Origin: Lachnospiraceae bacterium
GTDB taxonomy: Bacteria; Bacillota; Clostridia; Lachnospirales; Lachnospiraceae
Reading direction: 5' to 3'
Length of the DNA stretch: 64,000 bases
Assembly (NCBI GenBank): GCA_030531245.1
Contig: JAUNOA010000001.1
Location: 1-64,000, forward strand
The translations under genes and the position numbers were made by a program. Shown piece by piece: positions 34,648 through 42,991 of this stretch (positions are counted from its first letter, which is position 1; every line of letters starts with the position of its first letter). Below the pieces are notes generated by a model, which worked only from the letters and a program-made list of their open reading frames with translations, was not told the DNA's origin and made no database searches.

Positions 34648-34689
34648 AACCTCACTCCTCGCCTGCGGCTCGGGTTCGGTAAGGTCTCA
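34648..34689. repeat. 42-nt direct repeat, copy 1 (binding protein/permease spacer)
   Basis: AACCTCACTCCTCGCCTGCG... identical to the copy at 34778-34819 except for one base. Read on the minus strand each can fold through CCTTAC/GTGAGG and GCC/GGC. Lies at the permease side of the spacer. Confidence 0.85.
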
Positions 34690-34714
34690 ATCCACTTTCA
34701 CGACTCCAACTATA

Positions 34715-34775
34715 TTCGAACTTCGCTCAGAAACACTCGCTCGTTCTCATCAAGTTTTCGCTGTGTAAGTTCGAA
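34715..34775. repeat. Inverted repeat between the two direct repeats
   Basis: TTCGAACTT (34715-34723) and AAGTTCGAA (34767-34775) are perfect 9-nt inverted copies enclosing 43 nt, so the spacer transcript can form a hairpin between the two direct repeats. Confidence 0.65.
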
Positions 34776-34777
34776 CT

Positions 34778-34819
34778 AACCTCACACCTCGCCTGCGGCT
34801 CGGGTTCGGTAAGGTCTCA
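34778..34819. repeat. 42-nt direct repeat, copy 2
   Basis: Differs from copy 1 at one position (A for T). It ends 1 nt from the stop codon of the binding-protein gene, so the first element in the mRNA after that gene is this repeat, a position typical of mRNA-stabilising structures. Confidence 0.85.
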
Positions 34820-34820
34820 C

Positions 34821-36164
34821 TTAGTACTGTGCCTGAACCTCTTCGCACTGTTTCTGCATTTCCTTAAGGCCTTCTTCTACTCCGACTTCGCCGAGGAAGA
34901 TCTTCTGGCTTTCTACAGTAAGGATGTTGCAGTACTCATCATACCAAAGGAGATCCGGAAGACCTTTTGAATGAGTAATCTGATTTGCGAACTGCTCCCA
35001 GTACGGATAGAGTTCAAGAAGATCAGGATCTGAGTAAAGATCTGTCCATACAGGAAGTGATCCGATAGTTGCACAACGCTCTTTATCAAAGTCATGTGAT
35101 GACATGTACTCGATATACTTCCAGGCTGCATCCTTGTGCTCTGATGTCTTCGGGATAGCCATAGCCTCCGGAAGTGTAAGAACCATGAAGTCCTCTCCGT
35201 CTGCATGCGGAGCTGAATCTCCGACTGCTATCTCATCTACAATGCTTGATGTCTCCGGATCATTTGCTGCTGCATATACGCCCGGCCATGCCTGCATCAT
35301 AAGAGCTGTATCGCCCATATAGAATACGTTTGCAGCATTCTCATAATCTGCTGTAAGAGAAGCCGGATCGATAAGACCTGACTCAAGTCCGTCAACTACG
35401 AACTGATAAGCTTCTGCTGTCTTCGGATCCTCGCCCATTACAGGGTTGCCGTTGTCATCGATAAGCTTTCCGCCGAATGATGATACAAGCCAGTAGATCT
35501 CGTTTCCGCCTGACTGGCCCTGCCAGTATGAATCGATATAGGTGTTCAGGATCTGTCCTGAATCACGGAGCAGTTCGTCAGCTGCCTTAACCTCATCCCA
35601 TGTCTCCGGAACCTTGTCAATGCCTGCTGCCTCAAGTTTTGCTTTGTTGTACATAAAGAAACGTGTATCGTTGTTCCATGTGATTCCGTAAAGATGTCCG
35701 TCATTTGAGAACTTGTCGATAAGTCCCGGAACCATACCGTTTCTCTGCTCATCGGATACATAGTCATCAAGCGGCTCGAGCCAGTCGTTCTGAGCGAACT
35801 TAAGAACCCATGCATTATCGAACTCGATAACATCATAAGTATTTCCGCCTGCTACCAGATCAGCTGTAAGCTTGTCTGCTACATCATCCCAACCCATGTT
35901 GATAAGTTCAACCTGGATACCTGTCTCCTCTTCGAACTTACGTGTTCTCTGCTCATGAAGACCTACTGTATCCATCTCATGTGCCGGAAGGATAACCGTA
36001 ATCTTCTCGCCTGTAGGCTCAGCTGCAGGTGCTGCATCCTCTTTTGATGCTTCAGCTGCGGGTGCTGATGATCCTGAACCGGCTGCAGGTGCTGCCGATC
36101 CGCCGCATGCTGCAAGTGATAAAACCATAACTGCTGCGAGTGCAAGAGCTATAACTTTTTTCAT
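34821..36164 (-). CDS. Carbohydrate ABC importer substrate-binding lipoprotein
   Basis: 447 residues. A lipoprotein signal ends in the lipobox LSLAACGG, followed by an Ala/Ser/Glu linker and a CUT1 (MalE-like) binding fold: ITVILPAHEM, FEEETGIQVELINMGWDD, and YDVIEFDNAWVLKFAQNDW. Several Trp residues (as in TWNNDTRFF and MMQAWPGVY) would line a sugar site. It is the first gene of the operon that continues with two permeases, a GRE activase and a GRE. No ATPase is in the operon; MsmX nearby is the likely energiser. SD AAGGAGG. The ligand is unknown. Confidence 0.93.
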   Translation of the reverse strand: MKKVIALALAAVMVLSLAACGGSAAPAAGSGSSAPAAEASKEDAAPAAEPTGEKITVILPAHEMDTVGLHEQRTRKFEEETGIQVELINMGWDDVADKLTADLVAGGNTYDVIEFDNAWVLKFAQNDWLEPLDDYVSDEQRNGMVPGLIDKFSNDGHLYGITWNNDTRFFMYNKAKLEAAGIDKVPETWDEVKAADELLRDSGQILNTYIDSYWQGQSGGNEIYWLVSSFGGKLIDDNGNPVMGEDPKTAEAYQFVVDGLESGLIDPASLTADYENAANVFYMGDTALMMQAWPGVYAAANDPETSSIVDEIAVGDSAPHADGEDFMVLTLPEAMAIPKTSEHKDAAWKYIEYMSSHDFDKERCATIGSLPVWTDLYSDPDLLELYPYWEQFANQITHSKGLPDLLWYDEYCNILTVESQKIFLGEVGVEEGLKEMQKQCEEVQAQY

Positions 36165-36185
36165 TAATACTTCCTCCTTAAATAA

Positions 36186-36205
36186 TTGCAGCGCATTCTG
36201 CGCAA
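36186..36205. promoter_or_regulatory. Candidate operator in the divergent sugar-island promoter
   Basis: TTGCAGCGCATTCTGCGCAA contains GCGCA-TTC-TGCGC, a dyad with outer TTG/CAA. It lies between the binding-protein -10 and its start codon, where a repressor would block that operon. The regulator gene is not in the window. Inferred from symmetry and position. Confidence 0.45.
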
Positions 36206-36217
36206 ACTTATAAGCAT

Positions 36218-36246
36218 ATTATACAATAAAGGTTGCCGGATATCCA
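36218..36246 (-). promoter_or_regulatory. Putative promoter of the importer-GRE operon
   Basis: Minus-strand TATAAT (36218-36223) with a weak -35 TGGATA (36241-36246) at 17-nt spacing. The weak -35 suggests dependence on an activator or low basal expression. Confidence 0.55.
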
Positions 36247-36273
36247 TTTATTTGCATCATTTTATCATTTTTC

Positions 36274-36303
36274 TTGTTAAAACCAGTAGTGAAATAGTAT
36301 AAT
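36274..36303 (+). promoter_or_regulatory. Promoter of the amidohydrolase-NahK-mutase-NagA operon
   Basis: TTGTTA (36274-36279), 18 nt, TATAAT (36298-36303), then a leader of about 45 nt ending in AAAGGAG before the ATG. Confidence 0.7.
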
Positions 36304-36355
36304 TAAAATGGTGTTTTAGGTTTTTTATAAACAATGATAATAAAGGAGAACCCAT

Positions 36356-37237
36356 ATGAGACTTGACGGACATATTCACACAGGACTGGAGCGGGCAGAC
36401 TATAACCTCAATCCGGCCGGGAACCAGGCAAACCTTATGAAAGGGCTCAAGGCGGCCGGTCTTGACGGTGGTGTCATTTTTTCCGTAGACCCGATCAAAT
36501 TCGCTGACTGGGATCCTGAAAAAAGACTTCAGGACCTGCTCGATACCTGCAAAGGACAGGATAACCTTTATCCGTTTTACTATCTGAACCCCGTTGAAAG
36601 CGACGCACTGGACCAGATGGACATGGCCCTTAATGCAGGAGTATACGGATTCAAGATGATCTGTACATTATACAAACCGTCCGATGACTGCTGTCTGAAG
36701 GTTTGCGAAAAAGCAGCTCAGAACAACAAGCCTGTTCTCTTCCATTCCGGTATCTGCTGGGACGGACATAATTCCGCAAACAACAACAAGCCTGCAAATT
36801 TCGAGGCAATGATCGAGATTCCCAAACTGAAATTCTGTCTGGCTCATGTTTCATGGCCATGGTATGACGAGTGCATCGCTGTATACGGCAAATTCAACAA
36901 CGCATATTTCCGCCGTCCCGAGATGAGCTGCGAAATGTTCATAGACGTTACCCCCGGAACCCCGCGTCCGTACCGTGAGACAGTATTCACACATCTGCTT
37001 GAGTGGAGCGAGTACGATCTCAGATACAATCTTATGTTCGGTACTGACAGCAATACATCAAACTACAATACAGCATGGGCTCTTGAATGGCAGAAACGCG
37101 ACGATGCCCTTTATGAGAAACTCATTACCGAGGATGTCGAGGATTTCAAGGATCATGTATACTGCAAGAACATTCTGAGATTCATAGGCGTCAGCGACGA
37201 ACAGCCTGTAAAGAAAATCCCAATGATCGGAGAATGA
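36356..37237 (+). CDS. Amidohydrolase-2 family TIM-barrel protein
   Basis: 293 residues. DGHIHTG at residues 4-10 gives the HxH metal motif. Further metal or base sites are FHSG (near 140), LAHVSW (near 165) and FGTDS (near 226), the layout of the amidohydrolase-2 family (PF04909), which includes lactonases, decarboxylases and hydrolases. No substrate can be named. It heads a four-gene operon with NahK, a phosphohexomutase and NagA, and diverges from the importer/GRE operon, so a sugar-related role (lactone, or amide on a sugar) is plausible. Its stop overlaps the start region of the kinase gene. Confidence 0.8.
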   Translation: MRLDGHIHTGLERADYNLNPAGNQANLMKGLKAAGLDGGVIFSVDPIKFADWDPEKRLQDLLDTCKGQDNLYPFYYLNPVESDALDQMDMALNAGVYGFKMICTLYKPSDDCCLKVCEKAAQNNKPVLFHSGICWDGHNSANNNKPANFEAMIEIPKLKFCLAHVSWPWYDECIAVYGKFNNAYFRRPEMSCEMFIDVTPGTPRPYRETVFTHLLEWSEYDLRYNLMFGTDSNTSNYNTAWALEWQKRDDALYEKLITEDVEDFKDHVYCKNILRFIGVSDEQPVKKIPMIGE

Positions 37238-37239
37238 TG

Positions 37240-38340
37240 ATGACTGAAGAAAAACTCGGAAAAATAATAGATTTCTACGGTTTCAAAGGAACCTTGAAAA
37301 ATAACGGGAACTACGGCAACGGACATATCAACGACACGATTCTTCTTGAGTTTGAAAATGATGGTGTGACCTCAAAGTATGTTCTCCAGAAAATCAACAA
37401 ATATGTCTTCCATCATCCGGATGAACTCATGCAGAATATGAAAGGCATCACCGAACATCTGAAAAAGAAAGTTGCCGAAGCCGGCGGAAACCCTGACCGT
37501 GAAGTGCTTTCCATCGTCTATGCCAAAGGCGGAAGCATGTTCTGGATTGATGAAAACGAAGACTACTGGCGAATCACCGAATTCATCAGCGGTGCTTCCA
37601 GCCACGAAATAGTCGAAAAGCCGGAAGACTTCTATATCACAGGTCTGGCTTTCGGAAAGTTTCAGAGTCAGCTGTCCGATTATCCGGCCGATACCCTTTA
37701 CTACACTATTCCGGGATTTCATGACACCAGAGCCAGATACAACAACTTTCTCAGGACAGTTGAGGCAGACAAAGCGGGACGCGTTGCTGAATGTAAAGAT
37801 GAAATACAGTTCATCCTCGACCGCAAAGACCTGGCTTATTATTCGATGGATAGTTACGACAAGGGAGAGATTCCTCTCCGCGTAACTCACAACGACACAA
37901 AGCTCAACAATCTTCTGATTGATGACAAAACAGGAGAAGCCATCTGTGTACTAGACCTGGATACGGTTATGCCCGGATTTGCCATGACAGACTTCGGCGA
38001 TGCAATCCGTACAGGTGCCTGCACTGCCCTCGAAGATGAACCGGATGTCGACAAAGTGCACTGCGATCTCGCTCTTTTTGAGGCATTTGCAAAAGGTTTC
38101 ATAGAAGGATGTGACGGCAAGCTTACTGATCACGAGATAGAGACTCTTCCAATGGGTGCACTCGGCATCACATACGAACAGGCACTTCGCTTCCTTGCCG
38201 ATTATCTCGAAGGTGATGTGTATTACAAGACCGCTTATCCTGAACACAATCTGGTACGTACGCATACACAGATACGTATGGTTGAGGAGATGGAAGCAAA
38301 ATGGAATCAGATTCAGGAAATTATCAAAAAATACAAATAA
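37240..38340 (+). CDS. nahK: N-acetylhexosamine 1-kinase
   Basis: About 366 residues of the aminoglycoside-phosphotransferase fold. Strong likeness to bifidobacterial NahK: NGNYGNGHINDT at the P-loop position, PLRVTHNDTKLNNLL (catalytic Asp), VLDLDTVMPGFAMTDFGD (metal Asp), GACTALEDE and the C-terminal FLADYLEGDVYYKTAYPEHN. NahK phosphorylates GlcNAc or GalNAc at C1 with ATP. Three consecutive ATG codons start the frame (37234, 37237, 37240); the third has the best spacing to GGAGA. It is followed by a mutase and NagA, which complete conversion to hexosamine-6-P. Confidence 0.92.
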   Translation: MTEEKLGKIIDFYGFKGTLKNNGNYGNGHINDTILLEFENDGVTSKYVLQKINKYVFHHPDELMQNMKGITEHLKKKVAEAGGNPDREVLSIVYAKGGSMFWIDENEDYWRITEFISGASSHEIVEKPEDFYITGLAFGKFQSQLSDYPADTLYYTIPGFHDTRARYNNFLRTVEADKAGRVAECKDEIQFILDRKDLAYYSMDSYDKGEIPLRVTHNDTKLNNLLIDDKTGEAICVLDLDTVMPGFAMTDFGDAIRTGACTALEDEPDVDKVHCDLALFEAFAKGFIEGCDGKLTDHEIETLPMGALGITYEQALRFLADYLEGDVYYKTAYPEHNLVRTHTQIRMVEEMEAKWNQIQEIIKKYK

Positions 38341-38389
38341 CAGGTTTACACCCGGATTATTCCGAAGGCAGACAGAAAGAGCGTAAATT

Positions 38390-39826
38390 ATGATCAAATT
38401 CGGTACAGGCGGATGGAGAGCAGAAATAGGACGTGATTTCCAGATGTCCAACATACAGATGATAGGTCAGTCACTGGCTGAAAGAATCATAGAATTAGAT
38501 GAGGATAACACACCTGTCGTCATAGGATATGACCGCCGTTTCCTCTCTGAAAATGCAGCACACTGGCTTGCAGAGGTTCTTGCCGGAAACGGTATCAAGG
38601 TAATCACGATGCACAGAAGTGTCCCTACTCCTCTCATCATGCACATCGTCAAGAAACATGATTACAATTACGGTGTCGAGGTTACAGCTTCGCACAACCC
38701 TGCAAACTATAACGGAATCAAAATCATCGTTAAAGAAGGGCGTGATGCTCCGGTCAGCGTAACGGAAAATCTTGAAAGACGCTGCTGTTCTCTCGGAAAT
38801 ATCAGGACCGTTGATTTTGAAGAAGGGCGTGCATCAGGAAAAATAGAATTCCTTGAGCACCCGTTCAATGAGTTTCTCGATGACATCATCGGAATACTTG
38901 ATGTGGATGCCATCCGCAGCAAGGGTCCGCGTATCCTCTTTGATTCTATGCACGGTTCCTCTTCATATCCGTTCAACGTAATCTTCTATACAACCAGATG
39001 CACTGTTGATCAGATCAATGCAAACAAGGATGCTTATTTCGGAGGACAGATGCCCGCGCCGACAGCAGAGACCCTCAAGCCTCTCGCAGAACAGGTTGTC
39101 ATGGGACATTATGATCTGGGTATGGGCATCGACGGTGACGGAGACCGTCTCGGTGTCATTGATTCTGACGGTACCTTCATTTCTGCAAATGACATCCTCG
39201 TGCTGCTGTATTACTACCTGCATGAATTCAAAGGATGGAAAGGTCCCGTAGTAAGAAACCTTGCAACTACTCATCTTCTTGACCGTGTAGCCGAAGGACT
39301 CGGTGAAAAGTGCTACGAAGTACCCGTAGGATTCAAATACATTTCTTCAAAAATCGATGAAGTTGATGCTGTACTCGGCGGAGAATCATCCGGAGGTCTG
39401 ACCGTACGCGGTCACATACACGGAAAGGATTCGATATACGCTTCCGCGCTATTTATTGAAATGATATGCAAGACCGGCAAAGCACCGGGTGTCATGATCA
39501 GGGAACTTAAGCAGAAATTCGGTGACAGAGTCATGGTTGAATACAACGTTCCGCTGTCTGACCATCAGAAAGCAAAGCTTGTTGAACTCTTCGAAAAGGG
39601 AAAGAAAGATCAGGATGCTGCCGATATTCATCTTCCTGTATTCTCGCAGAAATACAACAGAGTCAACTATATAGACGGATGCAAAGTTTATTTTCCCGAC
39701 GATTCATTCGTAATCTGCCGTCCTTCCGGAACAGAACCGCTGCTTCGTGTATTTGCCGAAGCTCCGGAAAAAGAACAGGCTGAAGGATATATCGAAAGCT
39801 GGAAAAAAACACTTGCTGAAATGTAA
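38390..39826 (+). CDS. Phosphohexomutase (phosphoglucomutase/phosphomannomutase family)
   Basis: 478 residues. The phosphoserine loop is VEVTASHNPANYNG (near 105), the metal loop MGIDGDGDRLGVID (near 245), the sugar loop GGESSGG (near 328) and the phosphate loop CRPSGTEPLLR (near 445). FGTGGWRAEIG at the N-terminus is typical of the subgroup outside GlmM. Between NahK and NagA it most likely converts N-acetylhexosamine-1-P to the 6-phosphate. This role is inferred from context; the sequence alone says only hexose-phosphate mutase. Confidence 0.9.
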   Translation: MIKFGTGGWRAEIGRDFQMSNIQMIGQSLAERIIELDEDNTPVVIGYDRRFLSENAAHWLAEVLAGNGIKVITMHRSVPTPLIMHIVKKHDYNYGVEVTASHNPANYNGIKIIVKEGRDAPVSVTENLERRCCSLGNIRTVDFEEGRASGKIEFLEHPFNEFLDDIIGILDVDAIRSKGPRILFDSMHGSSSYPFNVIFYTTRCTVDQINANKDAYFGGQMPAPTAETLKPLAEQVVMGHYDLGMGIDGDGDRLGVIDSDGTFISANDILVLLYYYLHEFKGWKGPVVRNLATTHLLDRVAEGLGEKCYEVPVGFKYISSKIDEVDAVLGGESSGGLTVRGHIHGKDSIYASALFIEMICKTGKAPGVMIRELKQKFGDRVMVEYNVPLSDHQKAKLVELFEKGKKDQDAADIHLPVFSQKYNRVNYIDGCKVYFPDDSFVICRPSGTEPLLRVFAEAPEKEQAEGYIESWKKTLAEM

Positions 39827-39846
39827 AACCTGCAGAGGTCGTTAAA

Positions 39847-40968
39847 ATGATTTTCAAAAATGCCAATGTATTTAACGGAAAAGAATTTGTACCCGGCGAA
39901 TTTGCTGTTTCAGGCGGAAAATTCGTCGAAGTCAGAAACGTGTCAGATCATGCATCGACTGATCTGAGTGGTGCTTATGTCATCCCGGGTCTCATTGATA
40001 TACACACTCACGGCAATTCGGGAGCCGATTTTTCCGATGGAGATTTAGACGGCTTGAAAATGATGTCTAAGTTTTATTTAAGGAACGGTGTTACTTCATT
40101 CTGCCCTACTTCGCTTACACTTCCTTATGACGTTCTCGGCAAAGCTTTTGAAACGGCAAAACGACTGGCTGATAATCCTGAATCCGATGGTGCGAGGGTT
40201 ATCGGGATCCATATGGAAGGTCCTTATTTCTCGGAAAAAGCGAAGGGAGCCCAGAATCCCGAATATCTGAAAAATCCCGACTATGAAGGTTTCAAAAAGC
40301 TTTATGATGACTGCGGTGGACTTATCAGACTTGTTGATATCGCGCCGGAGCTTGAGCATGCCGTTGAATTCACGGAAAAGGTCAGCAGGTTCACTACGGT
40401 ATCTGTTGCACATACTGCAGGTACATACAACGATGCTTCCAGAGTCTTCGATGCCGGTGCTTCTCATCTCACACATCTTTTCAACGGAATGACAACTATA
40501 CATCATCGGAATCCGGGCGTCATAGAGGCATCATCGGAACGCGACAATGTGATGGCCGAACTGATATGTGACGGATTGCACGTCCATGAAAGCGTTATCC
40601 GCCTCGCATTTAAGCTTTTCCCGGAACGTATATGCCTCATATCCGATTCTCTGAGATGCGCAGGAATGCCTGACGGTGAATATATGATAGGCGGGCAGAA
40701 ATGCCGGCTGAAAAACAATATTGCAAAACTTGCTGACGGACATATCGCAGGATCTGCTTCCAATGTCCATCAGTGCCTGCTCAATGTTATACAATTCGGT
40801 ATTGATAAAGCAGTGGCTATCAATGCTGCAACTATCAATCCAGCAAGATCCATAGGTCTTGACAACTTGCTCGGCAGCATAACCCCCGGCAAGCTGGCAG
40901 ACTTCATCGTCTGTGATGAATCACTTGAAAACTTTAAGGCAATATACAAAGAAGGCAGGCTCGTCTGA
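39847..40968 (+). CDS. nagA: N-acetylglucosamine-6-phosphate deacetylase
   Basis: 373 residues of the NagA amidohydrolase group: LIDIHTHGNSGADFSDGD (metal-site HxH), HMEGPYFSEKAKGAQN (metal Glu), VAHTAGTY, HLFNGMTTIHHRNPG and the late ISDSLRCAG Asp. It deacetylates GlcNAc-6-P to glucosamine-6-P. No nagB deaminase is in the window. The last gene of the plus-strand operon; its stop codon sits in the loop of the terminator hairpin. Confidence 0.94.
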   Translation: MIFKNANVFNGKEFVPGEFAVSGGKFVEVRNVSDHASTDLSGAYVIPGLIDIHTHGNSGADFSDGDLDGLKMMSKFYLRNGVTSFCPTSLTLPYDVLGKAFETAKRLADNPESDGARVIGIHMEGPYFSEKAKGAQNPEYLKNPDYEGFKKLYDDCGGLIRLVDIAPELEHAVEFTEKVSRFTTVSVAHTAGTYNDASRVFDAGASHLTHLFNGMTTIHHRNPGVIEASSERDNVMAELICDGLHVHESVIRLAFKLFPERICLISDSLRCAGMPDGEYMIGGQKCRLKNNIAKLADGHIAGSASNVHQCLLNVIQFGIDKAVAINAATINPARSIGLDNLLGSITPGKLADFIVCDESLENFKAIYKEGRLV

Positions 40969-40981
40969 GCCCGCCTTCTTT
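40948..40981 (+). terminator. Terminator overlapping the nagA stop codon
   Basis: AAAGAAGGC-a-GGCTC / GAGCC-c-GCCTTCTTT with a GTCT loop. The nagA TGA (40966-40968) straddles the loop and 3-prime arm. The stem has an A-rich start and T-rich end, so it can act in both directions. Confidence 0.75.
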
Positions 40982-41258
40982 AATCCTCACTGTAAAAATC
41001 CCATGGCCTGCTGAATATCCGCGAATGTCTTCCTGCTTTGAATCTTCTTCTCCTGCCTTTTGGTTTGCAGGATATTCTCGGTCTTTCGGGAAGTTTTTCA
41101 AGCATCTCGTAATGTCTGATATCTGGATCCTTTTTCAGTTCTTCCATAATGACATCCAGAGCTTCCACTCTCCACTTGCAGTCCTTGATAATACACTCTC
41201 TGATCCGTTCTCTGTCTGATTCCATTTTCTCTTTTATTTTGTCCATGTCATATATCAT
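40980..41258 (-). CDS. Small basic protein of unknown function
   Basis: 92 residues. The first half is helical and charged (DKIKEKMESDRERIRECIIKD) and the second half is basic with an RRRRFKAGRHSR cluster, which would suit nucleic acid binding. I do not recognise a family. It sits convergent to nagA and downstream of the FGGY kinase on the same strand, 86 nt away. No signal peptide or TM helix. Confidence 0.5.
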   Translation of the reverse strand: MIYDMDKIKEKMESDRERIRECIIKDCKWRVEALDVIMEELKKDPDIRHYEMLEKLPERPRISCKPKGRRRRFKAGRHSRIFSRPWDFYSED

Positions 41259-41344
41259 ATATCTCTTTCTTATTATCAGGTTTTACTGGTTCCATATAAT
41301 ATGGACTCACTTGTTCAGGTATCTGTTTATTATAATTCCGGTTT

Positions 41345-42829
41345 TTATAACACAGCCTCTACATATACCTTTCTGAGTTTCTTATACTGTTCATACTTCT
41401 TATCGTATATTGCAGCATTATCCGGAATCGGGTGAACCGTTTCACGATAACCGGCAAATTGCTTTGCCATTTCAAACTTGTCTCTGCCTGTGACTGCTGC
41501 CAGTCCCAGTATAGCCGAGCCCATAGCTCCGGTCTCATCCGAACCTGTCGGTATGATATCACAGCCGAGAATGTCTGCTTTTATCTGCAGCCACTTTGCT
41601 GATTTAGCGCCGCCTCCGCATGCATAAAGCTTCTCAAATCTGACATTATTCTCGGCAAGTTTCTCCTGATTATATCTCATCTCGTATGTCACGCCTTCAA
41701 GTATTGCGCGGTATATATCTCCTACACGGGTAGCAGTTGTTATCCCGAAAAAGGCTCCTGTTGCATATGGATTGACATCCGGAGTTCCTCCCATACCCTG
41801 CAGGAACGGAAGGGCAATGATATCTGTAGGCTTGTCAGCACATACTTCATTGAAATAATCATATGCACTCATACCTTTATCACTTGCTTCTTTTTTAAGC
41901 ATATCCCCGAAGAAATCTCTGTACCATCTTACTACAGAGCCTGCCGATATGTTGTATGCATATGTTACATATCCTCCTGTTGTGAAATACGGAACACATG
42001 CAAAATTGTATTTCTGGAAATCAAGGCTTTCCGGAATGCTTGCGTAAACCGGTTCTATACACTCACAGGTACCGGATACATCAACGGCTTCTCCTACCTT
42101 TGACACGCCTACACCGAGTGCATTGACTATCTGGTCATGCGAACCGATCACAATCTTAACATCGGGTGAGATTCCAATCTTCTCTGCCAGTTCCGGAAGG
42201 ATATTTCCGGCAATACCTCCCGTAGGCAGTACCGTCGGCAGCTCATCACGGCTGATTCCGCTTGCCTCAAGAAGTTCGTCAGACCAGTCCTGCTTTTCAA
42301 CATCATATAAAAGGCTCCGGCAGGCAAGTGAAACATCACATACAGGATTTCCGCTGAGCTGATAACATATGAATCCGGCTACAAAAAGGAATTTCCACAC
42401 CGGTTTTTCAGCAGTCTTTTTTGTGTAAAGCATCTTTGCCAGAGAATACGAAGCATCAGGAAGTATCCTTGCTATCCTCATGAATTTTTCTTCTCCGACT
42501 TTTTTAACCAGCTCATCAAATTCATCATTTTCCGCATTTGCAAAATACAATATGATATCTCCGAGTGAATTACCTTCTTTATCAATCGCCGCAAAGCTTT
42601 CACCGAAGGAAGATACCGTGATTGCAGCTACTTCATCCGGATCAGGGAGCGTCTTTACACAATCAGAGATAACCTTCTTGATTGACTCTGTCAGCATCTC
42701 CTGCGGAAGATTAACCATTCCTGCTTCAAGCGGGTATTCAACATACGAAATCGCTTTCTGACTTCCGTTCTCATCAAATGCAACACACTTTGATCCTGTT
42801 CCTCCGATATCAATTCCAAGACTGATCAT
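41345..42829 (-). CDS. FGGY-family carbohydrate kinase
   Basis: About 494 residues of the FGGY fold: SLGIDIGGTGSKCVAFDENG (phosphate-1 loop), ITVSSFGES, GSHDQIVNALGVGV with a catalytic Asp, and the adenosine motif ACGGGAKSAKWLQIKADILG. Members phosphorylate xylulose, fuculose, ribulose, gluconate or glycerol; the sequence does not fix which. A GTG (42835) opens the frame, but the ATG at 42829 has AGGAGG 8 nt upstream. It diverges from a fucose-isomerase-like gene, so a ketose made by that isomerase is a reasonable guess. Confidence 0.88.
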   Translation of the reverse strand: MISLGIDIGGTGSKCVAFDENGSQKAISYVEYPLEAGMVNLPQEMLTESIKKVISDCVKTLPDPDEVAAITVSSFGESFAAIDKEGNSLGDIILYFANAENDEFDELVKKVGEEKFMRIARILPDASYSLAKMLYTKKTAEKPVWKFLFVAGFICYQLSGNPVCDVSLACRSLLYDVEKQDWSDELLEASGISRDELPTVLPTGGIAGNILPELAEKIGISPDVKIVIGSHDQIVNALGVGVSKVGEAVDVSGTCECIEPVYASIPESLDFQKYNFACVPYFTTGGYVTYAYNISAGSVVRWYRDFFGDMLKKEASDKGMSAYDYFNEVCADKPTDIIALPFLQGMGGTPDVNPYATGAFFGITTATRVGDIYRAILEGVTYEMRYNQEKLAENNVRFEKLYACGGGAKSAKWLQIKADILGCDIIPTGSDETGAMGSAILGLAAVTGRDKFEMAKQFAGYRETVHPIPDNAAIYDKKYEQYKKLRKVYVEAVL

Positions 42830-42911
42830 TTTCACTTCCTCCTGTATGGTTCACTGATGTATTTCCTTTGAACAATTATACTATTTTAAATAATTATACC
42901 ATATATATCTA

Positions 42912-42940
42912 TTGTATATTTCCCAATTTTGAACGATAAT
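42912..42940 (+). promoter_or_regulatory. Promoter of the fucose-isomerase-like gene
   Basis: TTGTAT (42912-42917), 17 nt, GATAAT (42935-42940). The 156-nt divergent region is very AT-rich and also has TATAAT-like hexamers on the minus strand facing the FGGY kinase gene, but without a clear -35. Confidence 0.6.
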
Positions 42941-42991
42941 ATATTTAAGAAGCTTTTCTAGACTTCAAAATTTGATACGGAGGGTTTTTAT

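Noticed and set aside
34648-34819. Two near-identical 42-nt repeats as a mini CRISPR array
   Set aside because: Only two copies with an 88-nt spacer, located between operon genes, with no cas genes nearby.
36186-36205. CcpA cre site in the divergent sugar promoter
   Set aside because: The dyad GCGCA-TTC-TGCGC does not fit the cre consensus TGWAANCGNTNWCA; kept only as an unnamed operator candidate.
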